Shown here piece after piece: positions 1-7,565 of a DNA stretch of 32,974 nucleotides. The notes beneath the pieces are model-generated. The model saw nothing but the letters and a program-made list of their open reading frames with translations, did not search any database and had not been told where the DNA came from. The stretch covers positions 1-32,974 of the forward strand of contig NZ_MCGB01000095.1 of assembly GCF_001699815.1 (NCBI RefSeq). The letters are read 5' to 3'. Position numbers and translations under genes: made by a program. The stretch is from Ralstonia pickettii (GTDB taxonomy: Bacteria > Pseudomonadota > Gammaproteobacteria > Burkholderiales > Burkholderiaceae). Position 1 is the stretch's first letter, and every line of letters begins with the position of its first letter.

Positions 1-830
1 TGCAGCAGGTCGCCGGCTTCGGCTTCCAGGTCGACCAGCGTATCGGCGTACAGCCGATCGACCGCAGCGGCATGCACGCACAGGCGCGGCGGCAGTTCGG
101 CCATGTCGGGCCGAAACGCGCCAACCGCAGCGATGAAGTGATGCGCGCCCCAGGCGTACCCGGCCGGGTGGCCCGGATCGCCCAAATCAGGGAGCACCGG
201 TTGCGATGACGGTGTTGCCGTGACGACCAGCGGCGCCTGCGGCAGCACGGCACGGGCAGCATCTGCCACGCCCGCAGCGTCGCCGCCCGCTAGCGCCGTG
301 GCGTCCATGCCGAGCGCGCGCGCGTAGCCCGCCAACCCATCCGCGCTGTCAGCCGTGCGGGCGATGATCGTGACGCGTCGTGTGCCGAGCCCGAAGCGGA
401 AGGCTTCCAGGTGCGCGCGCGCTTGGGCACCGGCGCCGATCAGCAGCAAATCCCCGGCCGGCTCAGGCGCCAGCAAGCGCGCCGCCAGCAACGACACGGC
501 TGCTGTTCGGTGCGCGGTCACGGTCGGGCCATCCAGCATCAACCGGCGTTCGCCGGTGCGGGCGTTCATCACCACCACCTCGCCGTGAATGGCCGCCAAG
601 CTCTGGGCGGGGTTGTGCGGGTGCACGGTGATCATCTTGGTGATGGCGATGTCGTCATTGGACGCCGGCATCAGCAGCAGACTGCCGGAGCCCGCCACGG
701 GCATCACGAGCCGCGCGGGCGCCTGGGCACGGCCGGCGCGTGCATCGCGCAGCACCTGCGCGATGGCATCGGCCAACGCGGCATACGGCAAGCGGGCCGC
801 CGTGGTGGCAGCGTCGAGGGTCTGCAACAT
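1..830 (-). CDS. Ornithine cyclodeaminase / mu-crystallin family protein, likely delta(1)-pyrroline-2-carboxylate reductase (C-terminus cut by window edge)
   Basis: The reading frame opens at an ATG whose first base is 830 and stays open to the left edge, giving about 276 codons of a family usually 310-320 residues long. Only the C-terminal tail is missing. Family features seen are an N-terminal stretch with TKMITVHPHN, then DGPTVTAHRTAAVSLLAARL, then a Rossmann dinucleotide loop LLIGAGAQARAHLEAF, and a C-terminal VGAFRPDMAELP. The last motif is typical of members that reduce cyclic imino acids such as pyrroline-2-carboxylate with NAD(P)H rather than true ornithine cyclodeaminases. That substrate assignment is inference. 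A GAGAG ribosome-site-like stretch precedes the start. It lies 35 bp downstream of the YhhN gene on the same strand and is probably co-transcribed with it. Confidence 0.85.
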   Translation of the reverse strand, partial: MLQTLDAATTAARLPYAALADAIAQVLRDARAGRAQAPARLVMPVAGSGSLLLMPASNDDIAITKMITVHPHNPAQSLAAIHGEVVVMNARTGERRLMLDGPTVTAHRTAAVSLLAARLLAPEPAGDLLLIGAGAQARAHLEAFRFGLGTRRVTIIARTADSADGLAGYARALGMDATALAGGDAAGVADAARAVLPQAPLVVTATPSSQPVLPDLGDPGHPAGYAWGAHHFIAAVGAFRPDMAELPPRLCVHAAAVDRLYADTLVDLEAEAGDLL

Positions 831-865
831 GGGGCTCTCGCAGCGGAAGAAACGTCGGACAGACC

Positions 866-1630
866 TTATGCCGTGGCGCGGCGCGCGGGCGGCGTACGGC
901 GCGTGAGCAATCCCGCACTGATGAGAAGCTGCGCAGCGGCGTAGCTCCACCAGATGGCCAGCTCATGGTCGGTGAACGGAAAGACGAACACGCTGATGCC
1001 GATCATCGCATCCGACGCTGCAAAGGCAAGCGCGCCCCAAGCTGTCAGCGGACCAGGCAGGCGCGCCAGCAATGCCGCGCACACCATCGCCGACAGCACG
1101 AGCATGTAGGCGATCACCGGCCCCTTCAACTCACCCAGGCCCGGCCAGTACCACAGCAGCATGCCGATGGCCACGCCGATCATCACGCCGACACCGATCA
1201 TGCGGATGGCCGATGACACGCCACGCAGCCCCACCAGCACCCGCAGGTAGCACAAGTGCGCCAGCAAGAAGCAGCCCAGGCCGGCCATGAACGAAAACGA
1301 CAGCCACGGCAGCGCAAGCCACAGATCTCCCATCGCAGAGAACCCCATGGCGCCGATCAGCCAGCGCCGCTCGCGCGGAATCTCGTGTAGCGAGGCGGCG
1401 CGCGCCAGCAGCAACGCCATGAGCATTTTCCACAGCGGCTGCGCGACGATGCGACCGACCAGCGGGGTGCCGGGCGGTACGTCCACGGCCACCATGGTCA
1501 GCATGCCGCCGTAGGTCACGCCTGCCACGGCAGCGGCGACCCACCACGCGCGAACCCGTGCCGGCATGCCGTAGCCGCCTGACAGATGCGCCGGCGCGTG
1601 CGCCGGATGCGTGGTGTGTCCTTCAACCAT
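866..1630 (-). CDS. YhhN family membrane protein (lysoplasmalogenase-like)
   Basis: A 254-residue, very hydrophobic protein with about eight predicted membrane segments. It carries the landmarks of the YhhN/TMEM86 family: a GDLWLAL segment after helix 3 (the GD motif), FLLAHLCYLRV, YMLVLSAM, an ASDAMIGI segment (the SD motif) and a final AAQLLISAGLL helix. Eukaryotic members hydrolyse the vinyl-ether bond of lysoplasmalogens; the substrate of bacterial members is less certain. The ATG start is supported by a GGGAGAC ribosome site about 5 nt upstream. It is the first gene of a probable two-gene unit with the cyclodeaminase-family gene. The N-terminal 28 residues before the first helix are polar and could indicate a somewhat later true start. 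Confidence 0.8.
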   Translation of the reverse strand: MVEGHTTHPAHAPAHLSGGYGMPARVRAWWVAAAVAGVTYGGMLTMVAVDVPPGTPLVGRIVAQPLWKMLMALLLARAASLHEIPRERRWLIGAMGFSAMGDLWLALPWLSFSFMAGLGCFLLAHLCYLRVLVGLRGVSSAIRMIGVGVMIGVAIGMLLWYWPGLGELKGPVIAYMLVLSAMVCAALLARLPGPLTAWGALAFAASDAMIGISVFVFPFTDHELAIWWSYAAAQLLISAGLLTRRTPPARRATA

Positions 1631-1722
1631 CGTGGTCTCCCGCCCAAGAGAGGCGATTCATATCAGCAAGGGATGTCGGCTTGCAGCGTGACACGCCGCG
1701 CACCCTGGCGCAAGGCGCGAAT

Positions 1723-2199
1723 CTACCCACCAAGGTGGGATAGCGGCAACGCGCCATCCCGCTTCAAGGCCGTCAGTACGATATTGGAACGTACATTGTC
1801 CACACCCGGCACACGCATCAGCTTGCGCATGACGAATTCCGACAGCGCGGGCAGATCGGGCACCACCACGCGCAGCATGTAGTCGGCGTCGCCCGCCACC
1901 GAATAGCACTCCTGCACCGCGTCGAGCAGGCTGATCTCTTCATGAAAGCGTTCGACGATGGCGTCGCCGTGGTGCGCCAGCTTGACGCTCGCGAACACCG
2001 TCACGCCCAGCCCCAGCCCGGTCGGCGAGAGCACCACCCGGTAGCCCTCGATCACGCCTTCCGATTCAAGCCGCGCCAGGCGCCGCCCGACTTGGCTGGC
2101 CGACAGGTGGACTTGCTCCGAGAGCTGCTGATGCGTCGCACGGCCATCGCGCTGAAGGGCCGCCAGCAGAGCCAGATCGAAGGTATCAAGCGAAATCAT
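1723..2199 (-). CDS. Lrp/AsnC family transcriptional regulator
   Basis: A 158-residue protein with the normal length and order of the family: an N-terminal winged helix-turn-helix (residues about 1-60, with LDTFDLALLAALQRDGR and the recognition helix around LSASQVGRRLARLE) followed by an RAM/AsnC ligand-binding domain (about 65-145, with the EECYSVAGDADYML-like segment seen here as QECYSVAGDADYMLRV). Such proteins bind amino acids and form octamers or dimers on DNA. It is divergent from phhA with 138 bp between the two starts. That suggests, without proof, that it senses an aromatic or other amino acid and controls phhA-phhB. An AGGAGA ribosome site sits 6-7 nt before the ATG. Confidence 0.92.
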   Translation of the reverse strand: MISLDTFDLALLAALQRDGRATHQQLSEQVHLSASQVGRRLARLESEGVIEGYRVVLSPTGLGLGVTVFASVKLAHHGDAIVERFHEEISLLDAVQECYSVAGDADYMLRVVVPDLPALSEFVMRKLMRVPGVDNVRSNIVLTALKRDGALPLSHLGG

Positions 2200-2239
2200 G
2201 CACGTCTCCTGCGTTCACAAGCGGCATTCTGCATGATTT

Positions 2240-2274
2240 CCGCAAACTAGGCGCAATGGATCGCCGTTTTGCGG
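2240..2274. promoter_or_regulatory. Inverted repeat in the lrp-phhA intergenic region (candidate operator)
   Basis: CCGCAAA at 2240-2246 is repeated in reverse complement as TTTGCGG at 2268-2274, 21 bp apart. An inner GGCG/CGCC pair lies between them. The site falls between the divergent regulator and phhA, where an Lrp-type protein would be expected to bind. Lrp-family sites are degenerate, so this is only a candidate. Confidence 0.35.
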
Positions 2275-2337
2275 GCAACCCGCGTGGCCCCGCCCATACA
2301 CTGGCCGGACTCTGATTGCACGAGATCGACATTACAA

Positions 2338-3282
2338 ATGGCCATCGCAACCACCGCCCCCGATGCAGCGCAAAACGCCGCCCCGGCCGGCTTCAACGGC
2401 ACCCTGACCGATAAGCTGCGTGAACAATTTGCCGAAGGCCTGGACGGCCAGACGCTGCGCGCTGATTTCACCATGCAGCAGCCGGTGCACCGCTACACCG
2501 CTGCCGATCACGCAACGTGGCGCACGCTGTACGACCGGCAGGAAGCGCTGTTGCCGGGCCGTGTCTGTGATGAATTCCTGCAAGGCCTGTCGACGCTGGG
2601 CATGAGCCGCGATGCCGTGCCGTCCTTCGACCAGCTCAACGAAACGCTGATGCGCGCCACCGGCTGGCAGATCGTCGCGGTGCCGGGCCTGGTGCCCGAC
2701 GAAGTGTTCTTCGATCACCTCGCCAACCGCCGCTTCCCCGCAAGCTGGTGGATGCGCCGCCCCGATCAGCTCGATTACCTGCAAGAGCCGGATTGCTTCC
2801 ACGACATCTTCGGCCACGTGCCGCTGCTGATTAACCCGATCTTTGCCGACTACATGGAAGCCTACGGCAAGGGTGGCCTGAAGGCCGCGCGCCTGGGCCA
2901 GCTCGACATGCTGGCGCGCCTGTACTGGTACACAGTGGAATTCGGCCTGATCCGCACGCCGGCCGGCCTGCGCATCTACGGCGCGGGCATCGTGTCGAGC
3001 AAGAGTGAATCGGTGTACGCGCTGGATTCGGCGAGCCCGAACCGCATCGGTTTCGACGTGCGCCGCATCATGCGCACGCGCTACCGGATCGACACGTTCC
3101 AGAAGACCTACTTCACGATCGACAGCTTCGAGCAACTGTTCGATGCCACACGCCCGGACTTCACGCCGCTCTATCAAGAACTCGCCGCGCTGCCGACCAT
3201 CGGTGCGGGTGATGTGATGGAAGGCGATGTGGTGCTGAACGTCGGAAACCGCGAAGGTTGGGCAAACACGGCGGACATCTGA
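2338..3282 (+). CDS. phhA: Phenylalanine 4-monooxygenase (phenylalanine hydroxylase)
   Basis: Converts L-phenylalanine to L-tyrosine in the cytoplasm, using O2, non-haem iron and a tetrahydropterin. The 314-residue product is the single-domain bacterial form without the N-terminal regulatory domain of animal enzymes. The iron facial triad is visible: His155 and His160 in DCFHDIFGHVPLL and Glu201 in WYTVEFGL. The ATG at 2338 was chosen over an in-frame TTG at 2269 because the extra 23 residues look like translated leader. No strong ribosome site is visible, only a GAGA about 12 nt upstream. phhB follows 60 bp later and regenerates the pterin cofactor. The divergent Lrp-family gene is the likely regulator. 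Confidence 0.95.
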   Translation: MAIATTAPDAAQNAAPAGFNGTLTDKLREQFAEGLDGQTLRADFTMQQPVHRYTAADHATWRTLYDRQEALLPGRVCDEFLQGLSTLGMSRDAVPSFDQLNETLMRATGWQIVAVPGLVPDEVFFDHLANRRFPASWWMRRPDQLDYLQEPDCFHDIFGHVPLLINPIFADYMEAYGKGGLKAARLGQLDMLARLYWYTVEFGLIRTPAGLRIYGAGIVSSKSESVYALDSASPNRIGFDVRRIMRTRYRIDTFQKTYFTIDSFEQLFDATRPDFTPLYQELAALPTIGAGDVMEGDVVLNVGNREGWANTADI

Positions 3283-3342
3283 GCGCAGATCGTTGCGCGC
3301 TGACTATACTGCGCGCATTCAAGACAGAACTTCGCACCCATC

Positions 3343-3648
3343 ATGATGCCGACCCTGAACGAAGACCAACGCAAGGCCCTTTTTGCCGAAGTGCCCGGCT
3401 GGACGCTGCAGAGCGAGCGCGATGCCATCCAGAAGACCTTCACCTTTGCCGACTTCAACGCCGCGTTCGGTTTCATGACGCGCGTGGCGATCAAAGCCGA
3501 GCAGATGAATCACCACCCGGAGTGGTTCAACGTCTGGAATCGCGTGGACATCACCTTGTCCACACACGATGCGAACGGGCTCACGCACCGTGACGCCGAT
3601 CTCGCACGCTTTATCGAGCAGGCCGCAAAAGGCACAGGCGCGAAGTAA
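3343..3648 (+). CDS. phhB: Pterin-4a-carbinolamine dehydratase (4a-hydroxytetrahydrobiopterin dehydratase)
   Basis: Dehydrates the 4a-hydroxy-tetrahydropterin released by phenylalanine hydroxylase, so the cofactor can be re-reduced. The 101-residue protein shows the family signature MNHHPEW (His57, His58) and the later [11 protein letters not shown] segment that supplies a further active-site His. Two tandem ATG codons (3343 and 3346) are possible starts, and no clear ribosome site decides between them. It follows phhA by 60 bp on the same strand. A TATACT hexamer at 3305-3310 in that gap resembles a -10 box, but no convincing -35 partner is seen, so simple co-transcription is favoured. Confidence 0.95.
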   Translation: MMPTLNEDQRKALFAEVPGWTLQSERDAIQKTFTFADFNAAFGFMTRVAIKAEQMNHHPEWFNVWNRVDITLSTHDANGLTHRDADLARFIEQAAKGTGAK

Positions 3649-3666
3649 TCACCGCAATGCTGGCGC

Positions 3667-3894
3667 TCAGCCCTGTGTGGCTGCGCGCCACGCCTCATAC
3701 GCCGCCCGCGCCTTGTCGCCCAATTGCTCAGGGGCGATGCGGGTGGCGCCTTGTACAATCATCAGCGCATACGGCTTGGCCAGCGCCGACGCCTCGGCAC
3801 ACAGCCGCAGTTCCTCGCCTTCGGCGGGCGAACGGGCACGCCAGAAATTGATGGCGGCCTCCAGATCGGTGATGTTGAGCAGGGCATCGGTCAT
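3667..3894 (-). CDS. DUF3717 family small protein
   Basis: A 75-residue protein with the sequence pattern of the DUF3717 family, whose function is unknown: ITDLEAAINFWRARSP near the N-terminus, then EELRLCAEASALAKPYALMI and a C-terminal AYEAWRAA. No membrane segment or signal peptide is visible, so it is probably a small cytoplasmic helical protein. The ATG at 3894 begins just before the conserved region. An in-frame GTG at 3933 would add 13 residues (AIGIIWQRYNAR) that look like untranslated DNA, so the shorter form is preferred with moderate confidence. It is divergent from the response regulator at 3982 and convergent with phhB. Confidence 0.8.
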   Translation of the reverse strand: MTDALLNITDLEAAINFWRARSPAEGEELRLCAEASALAKPYALMIVQGATRIAPEQLGDKARAAYEAWRAATQG

Positions 3895-3981
3895 CCGCGC
3901 ATTGTAGCGCTGCCAAATGATGCCGATCGCCACGATTTCGCCCTTGTTGTCCTTTTCCGCCCCGCACTCCGGATCGAGTCA

Positions 3982-4692
3982 ATGCGCATCCTGCTGATTG
4001 AAGACGACCGCGCCATCGCCAGCGGCATCCATGCCGGACTCACGCAAGCCGGGCATCGTGTGCAGGTCGTGCACGACGGTGTCTTCGCCACTGAACAACT
4101 TGCCAGGCAGACACACGACCTGGTGATCCTCGATCTTGGGCTGCCCGGTATCGACGGCATGACGCTGCTGTCGCAGTTTCGTGCGCGCGATCGCGTGACG
4201 CCCGTGCTGATCCTGACCGCCCGCGACGGCCTGCTCGACAAGGTGAACGGCCTGAACGCGGGCGCGGATGATTACCTGCTCAAGCCGTTCGAGATGCTCG
4301 AACTCGTGGCTCGCGTGGGCGCGTTGCTCCGCCGTCGCGGTGATCCGACCGAACCCGCCGCGCGCCCTGACATCCTGGTCGGACGGCTGCGCATGAGCGG
4401 AGTGGAGCGGCGCATCTTTGTCGACGCCGCCCCGCTGGAACTGTCGCCGCGCGAATTTGCCGTGCTGGAGTTGCTGATGCTGCGCCAGGGCCGCGTGGTC
4501 AGCAAGGTGCAGTTGCAGGATCACCTTGCGAGCTTTGGCCACGCCATAGGCGAAGCCAGCCACGACGTGGTGGGTGACACGGCCATCGAAGTCTATGTGC
4601 ACCGCGTGCGCCGCAAGATCGAACATTCAGAGGCGGAGATCGTCACGGTGCGCGGCTTCGGCTATTTGCTGCAGGCACGCGCGGCGGCGTAG
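3982..4692 (+). CDS. OmpR/PhoB-family two-component response regulator
   Basis: A 236-residue transcription factor with a receiver domain (residues 1-115) and a winged-helix DNA-binding domain (about 130-232). The phosphorylation machinery is complete: acidic Asp8 and Asp9, phospho-acceptor Asp51 in VILDLGLPGIDG, Thr79 and Lys101 in LLKPF. The C-terminal domain contains LSPREFAVLELLM, the recognition-helix region IEVYVHRVRRKI and the terminal RGFGYLL. The open frame extends upstream, but MRILLIEDD is the canonical beginning. The region between domains resembles QseB/PmrA/TctD-type regulators. The kinase starts 9 bp after its stop, so the two form an operon. The signal and regulon cannot be read from this sequence. 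Confidence 0.93.
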   Translation: MRILLIEDDRAIASGIHAGLTQAGHRVQVVHDGVFATEQLARQTHDLVILDLGLPGIDGMTLLSQFRARDRVTPVLILTARDGLLDKVNGLNAGADDYLLKPFEMLELVARVGALLRRRGDPTEPAARPDILVGRLRMSGVERRIFVDAAPLELSPREFAVLELLMLRQGRVVSKVQLQDHLASFGHAIGEASHDVVGDTAIEVYVHRVRRKIEHSEAEIVTVRGFGYLLQARAAA

Positions 4693-4701
4693 TTCTCGTC
4701 C

Positions 4702-6375
4702 ATGTTCAAGCGCCACCGTCCCGCCTCGTCGTCGGCTTCAGCACCTCCGGCCAAGGGTGGCAACGGTGCCGTCAGCCTGCGCCTGCATCTGTTGCGTGCG
4801 CTGGCGACACCGCTGTTTGGCCTGATTGTGGGAACCGGCGCGCTATCGTACTGGCTGGCGGCGCACTACACCGCGCAGGTGTTCGATCGCGCTTTGGTGG
4901 GTGTGGCCAACACGCTGGCCGAGCAATTGCGCATCGCTGGTCCGCATGTGCCGGCGGCCAAGCTCTACGACATCGCACTGACCGCCCAAACACTCGTCCA
5001 GAACAGCGGCGAAGACCGCATCTACTGGCGCATTTCCGGCCCCGCAGGCACACTGGTCGGGCGCGACACGCCGCTCGGCTACGGCTCAGGCCAGGTTCGC
5101 ATTGGCGAGGCGCGCGTGTTCTACAGCTGGATCGACGGCAAGCAGGTACGCGCCGTCCATCTGCTCGTTCCGGGTGTGAGCGCGGAGGTGCCCAAGCCGC
5201 GCTCGCCGCGCCAGCCTGCGCCGCCCGACCCCGAAGACGACGTTACGCGCCCCGCGCTCGCGCCCACGCAGGCGCAGACGGCACCGGCGTTCAATCCGTC
5301 CAACCCGCCCGATGCCATGCAGGCCGAAGGCGGCATCGTCGTGGAAGTGGCGGAGCTGCTGGACCATCGCGATACGGCCGCCAAGGAAGTGCTGCTGTCG
5401 GTGTCGATTCCATTGATCGTGCTGCTGGCGATTGGCGGGCTGATTCTTTCACTCGTGCTCAAGGAAGAGCTGCAGCCGTTGCAGACGCTGGCCGACACAC
5501 TCAACAAGCAGAGCGCTCGATCAGTGACGCCGCTGCCGCCGGAATTAGCAGAACACGTGCCAGCCGAACTGCAACCGCTCATCAATGCGATGAACGCGCT
5601 ACTCGCCCGGCTGCGCGACGCACTCGAAGCGCAGCGCACGTTCATCGCAGACGCGGCACATCAACTCCGCACGCCGCTGACCGCGTTGAAGCTGCACGCC
5701 GATCGCGCTGTCGACGCCAAGACATTGGACGACGCCCGCCCCGCGCTGCTCGAGCTGCAATCGGGTGCCAACCGCGCGGTACGTCTATCGAACCAGTTGC
5801 TCACGCTGGCGCGTGCCGAGCCAGGTATGACGCTGGACCAACTGGGCACGCCCATGCGCGTCGATCTCGTCTCGCTGGCGTTCGATACCGGCGCCGAATG
5901 GGTGCCGCGCGCGCTTGCACGCGGGCTGGACCTGGGCTTCGAGGCCTGGCCGCAGGAAGCCACGTCGCCGGGTTCGTTGCAGGCCCCGGTGCTGGCCAAC
6001 GTGCTGCTCCTGCGCGAAGCCATCAACAACCTGCTCGACAACGCCATCAAATACGTGCCGGCCGGCGGACGCGTGACCTTGCGCGCCGGCATGGAGGCCG
6101 ACGCGACGTCCCAGTGGTGGGGGGTCGTCAGTGTGGAAGACAATGGCCCGGGCATTCCACCCGAGCGGCGCGGTGAAGTATTCCAGCGTTTCTTCCGAGG
6201 GGATGCGGATCACCGCCCGGGACAGCCGCAAGGCAGCGGTCTGGGCCTGGCCATCGTGCACGACATCGTCCGTCTGCACGGCGGCACCGTCGCCATCGAT
6301 GATGCGATTGCGCGCGACGGCACCCGCGTGATGCGCTTCGTGTTGCGCCTGCCGCTGGCAAGCGAATCCGTCTGA
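4702..6375 (+). CDS. Sensor histidine kinase, TctE-like
   Basis: A 557-residue inner-membrane kinase, partner of the adjacent regulator. A first membrane helix lies at about 31-52 and a second at about 230-253, with a periplasmic sensor between them resembling the TctE-type N-terminal sensor (2CSK_N). Then come a HAMP-like linker, the dimerisation and phosphotransfer helix with His320 in ADAAHQLRTPLTALK, and an ATPase domain with N box INNLLDNAIKY (Asn443, Asn447), G1 VEDNGPGIP and G2 GSGLGLAIV. The sensor contains an unusual proline/alanine-rich stretch (residues about 164-205) just before a strand that reads GGIVVEVAELL. TctE relatives often respond to carboxylates, but no transporter is adjacent, so the ligand is unknown. 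Confidence 0.93.
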   Translation: MFKRHRPASSSASAPPAKGGNGAVSLRLHLLRALATPLFGLIVGTGALSYWLAAHYTAQVFDRALVGVANTLAEQLRIAGPHVPAAKLYDIALTAQTLVQNSGEDRIYWRISGPAGTLVGRDTPLGYGSGQVRIGEARVFYSWIDGKQVRAVHLLVPGVSAEVPKPRSPRQPAPPDPEDDVTRPALAPTQAQTAPAFNPSNPPDAMQAEGGIVVEVAELLDHRDTAAKEVLLSVSIPLIVLLAIGGLILSLVLKEELQPLQTLADTLNKQSARSVTPLPPELAEHVPAELQPLINAMNALLARLRDALEAQRTFIADAAHQLRTPLTALKLHADRAVDAKTLDDARPALLELQSGANRAVRLSNQLLTLARAEPGMTLDQLGTPMRVDLVSLAFDTGAEWVPRALARGLDLGFEAWPQEATSPGSLQAPVLANVLLLREAINNLLDNAIKYVPAGGRVTLRAGMEADATSQWWGVVSVEDNGPGIPPERRGEVFQRFFRGDADHRPGQPQGSGLGLAIVHDIVRLHGGTVAIDDAIARDGTRVMRFVLRLPLASESV

Positions 6376-6391
6376 ACGGCGGACCTTCGGC

Positions 6392-6931
6392 TTACTTCTT
6401 CTTGGTCTTCGCGGGCGGCGCCAGCATCGTGCCGCGGCACCTCTTCGCGCCGCAGCGGCAAGCAAACTGTTCCTTCAGTGCCTTGGTCTGCCGACCTTCG
6501 ATGACGAGGCCGTAGTCGTAGAACAGCTCTTCGCCAGGTTCGATATCGCGCAGCGCATGAATGAACACGCGACCATCCTCTTCCCGCGCTTCGCAGTTCG
6601 GCTTGCAGGCGTGGTTGATCCAGCGCGCGCGGTTGCCGCCGAACTTGGCGTCGATCACGCTGCCGTCTTCCAGGCTGAAGTAGAACGTGTGATTCGGATC
6701 GGACGGGTCATGCGGATGGCGGCGCAGTGCCTCCTTCCACGTGATGTGCTCGCCCTTGTATTCGATGATCTTCTTGCCGCGTGCGATCGCGACCACAGCA
6801 TAGACACCACGTCCGTGCACACCAGATTCACGCACCTCAATGCGATCGCGGCGGCGCAGTTTGGCCGGCGCTTCCGGCGTGGGCGAGGACTCAGCCAGAG
6901 CCGGTGCGGCATCAGGGGACGTGCGTGTCAT
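6392..6931 (-). CDS. SET-domain protein, probable protein-lysine methyltransferase
   Basis: A 179-residue protein with a compact SET domain (about 29-145): GVHGRGVYA at the start, FYFSLEDGSVIDA, the S-adenosylmethionine and pseudoknot motif NHACKPNC at 106-113, and ELFYDYG at 135-141. It is followed by a post-SET zinc cluster (Cys158, Cys160, Cys165 in CRCGAKRC). The ends are disordered, with a Pro/Ala-rich N-terminus and a lysine-rich PAKTKKK tail. SET enzymes are common in eukaryotes but also occur in proteobacteria; the bacterial substrate is generally unknown. It is convergent with the kinase gene (16 bp apart) and divergent from hupB across a 634-bp gap. No good ribosome site is visible before the ATG. 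Confidence 0.9.
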   Translation of the reverse strand: MTRTSPDAAPALAESSPTPEAPAKLRRRDRIEVRESGVHGRGVYAVVAIARGKKIIEYKGEHITWKEALRRHPHDPSDPNHTFYFSLEDGSVIDAKFGGNRARWINHACKPNCEAREEDGRVFIHALRDIEPGEELFYDYGLVIEGRQTKALKEQFACRCGAKRCRGTMLAPPAKTKKK

Positions 6932-7229
6932 GAGGAAATGGCGCGGTAAAGCGAAACAAGAACGTCGATCAACGAAGCCGTGAGCCTACACCAAAAGCAT
7001 GGCTTCTCGACATGTGCCGCAACCCCATGTCGTCCCACCAATGTGGATAACCCGGCCTGCAGCTGTGGATAACTACCGGCAAAGGCTGTTGGCTGTCTGT
7101 GGCTGCCCTGTCGACGGTGTGGGCACAAGTGACGGGGTTGCCAGTCGGGCGGTCGGAAAAATCAGCAAGCTATCCACCTGAGGACACACGCGGTACCCTC
7201 GGTTTTGCGTGCAACAAGTGCTTGAACAT

Positions 7230-7312
7230 AAAGCGCTTTTTCCACTTATCCACAGAAACTATCCACCGTTATCTACTACTACTATCTGTATACATAAGAA
7301 AAAAGGTAAACC
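7230..7312 (+). repeat. Direct repeat copy 1: DnaA boxes plus CTA trio element
   Basis: This segment is repeated in the same orientation at 30524-30602. An unbroken 38-nt block (7260-7297) is identical to 30554-30591. The flanks also match: AAAGCG at the left end and GTAAACC at the right end. The two forward DnaA boxes have the same 13-bp spacing in both copies. No transposon ends or target duplications are visible, so it is not an insertion sequence. Confidence 0.9.
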
Positions 7313-7369
7313 AACCGATCGACTTGCGTCGAACCTATCTACGAGCAGACAAGCCAACGGCAAACCAGG

Positions 7370-7392
7370 ACATCAATCGTCAACATTGATGT
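7370..7392. promoter_or_regulatory. Perfect inverted repeat upstream of hupB (candidate operator)
   Basis: ACATCAAT at 7370-7377 and ATTGATGT at 7385-7392 are perfect 8-bp arms around a 7-bp centre. The site lies about 175 bp before the hupB start and about 60 bp right of the trio element. Its shape suits binding of a dimeric regulator, but no family can be assigned. Confidence 0.45.
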
Positions 7393-7419
7393 GATGGGAT
7401 CGCCTCGCAACGTAGGCCC

Positions 7420-7444
7420 CATGCGGGTTTGCGGAACCCGGATG
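7420..7444 (+). other. Hairpin in the hupB leader
   Basis: CATGCGGGTT at 7420-7429 pairs with AACCCGGATG at 7435-7444 with one mismatch around a 5-nt loop. It is not followed by a T run, so it is not a classical terminator. It could be an RNA structure in the 5' untranslated region if transcription begins further upstream. Confidence 0.35.
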
Positions 7445-7565
7445 CCAGGCGCGGTTACAAAGCTCACGTGCCGGCGCTGTTCGCATGCCGGTATCATGTC
7501 GCCCTTGGAGCCATCCCCCGGACGCTCTGTTGTGTGTTTTATCTACTCTTGAAGGGAGTCAAGCA

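Larger units (their letters stand above)
6932..7565. other. Long non-coding region with an oriC-like DnaA-box and DnaA-trio module
   Basis: This 634-bp gap between divergent genes contains no convincing coding frame. Matches to the DnaA-box consensus are TGTGGATAA at 7042-7050 and 7064-7072 (reverse), CTATCCACC at 7170-7178 (degenerate, forward), TTATCCACA at 7246-7254 and CTATCCACC at 7259-7267 (forward). A 5-nt spacer follows, then four CTA triplets at 7273-7284 leading into AT-rich DNA to about 7312. Further right are a perfect inverted repeat (7370-7392) and a hairpin (7420-7444) in the hupB leader. DnaA boxes followed by CTA repeats (3'-GAT-5' on the other strand) are the DnaA-trio arrangement of bacterial unwinding elements. 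Origin activity here is inference. Confidence 0.8.

Noticed and set aside
7099-7394. Small frames across the first trio element, and similar ones at 30286-30607
   Set aside because: They translate the DnaA boxes and CTA repeats (for example STTTICIHK) and share residues only because the DNA is repeated. They have no ribosome sites, and the DNA-level signal explains them.
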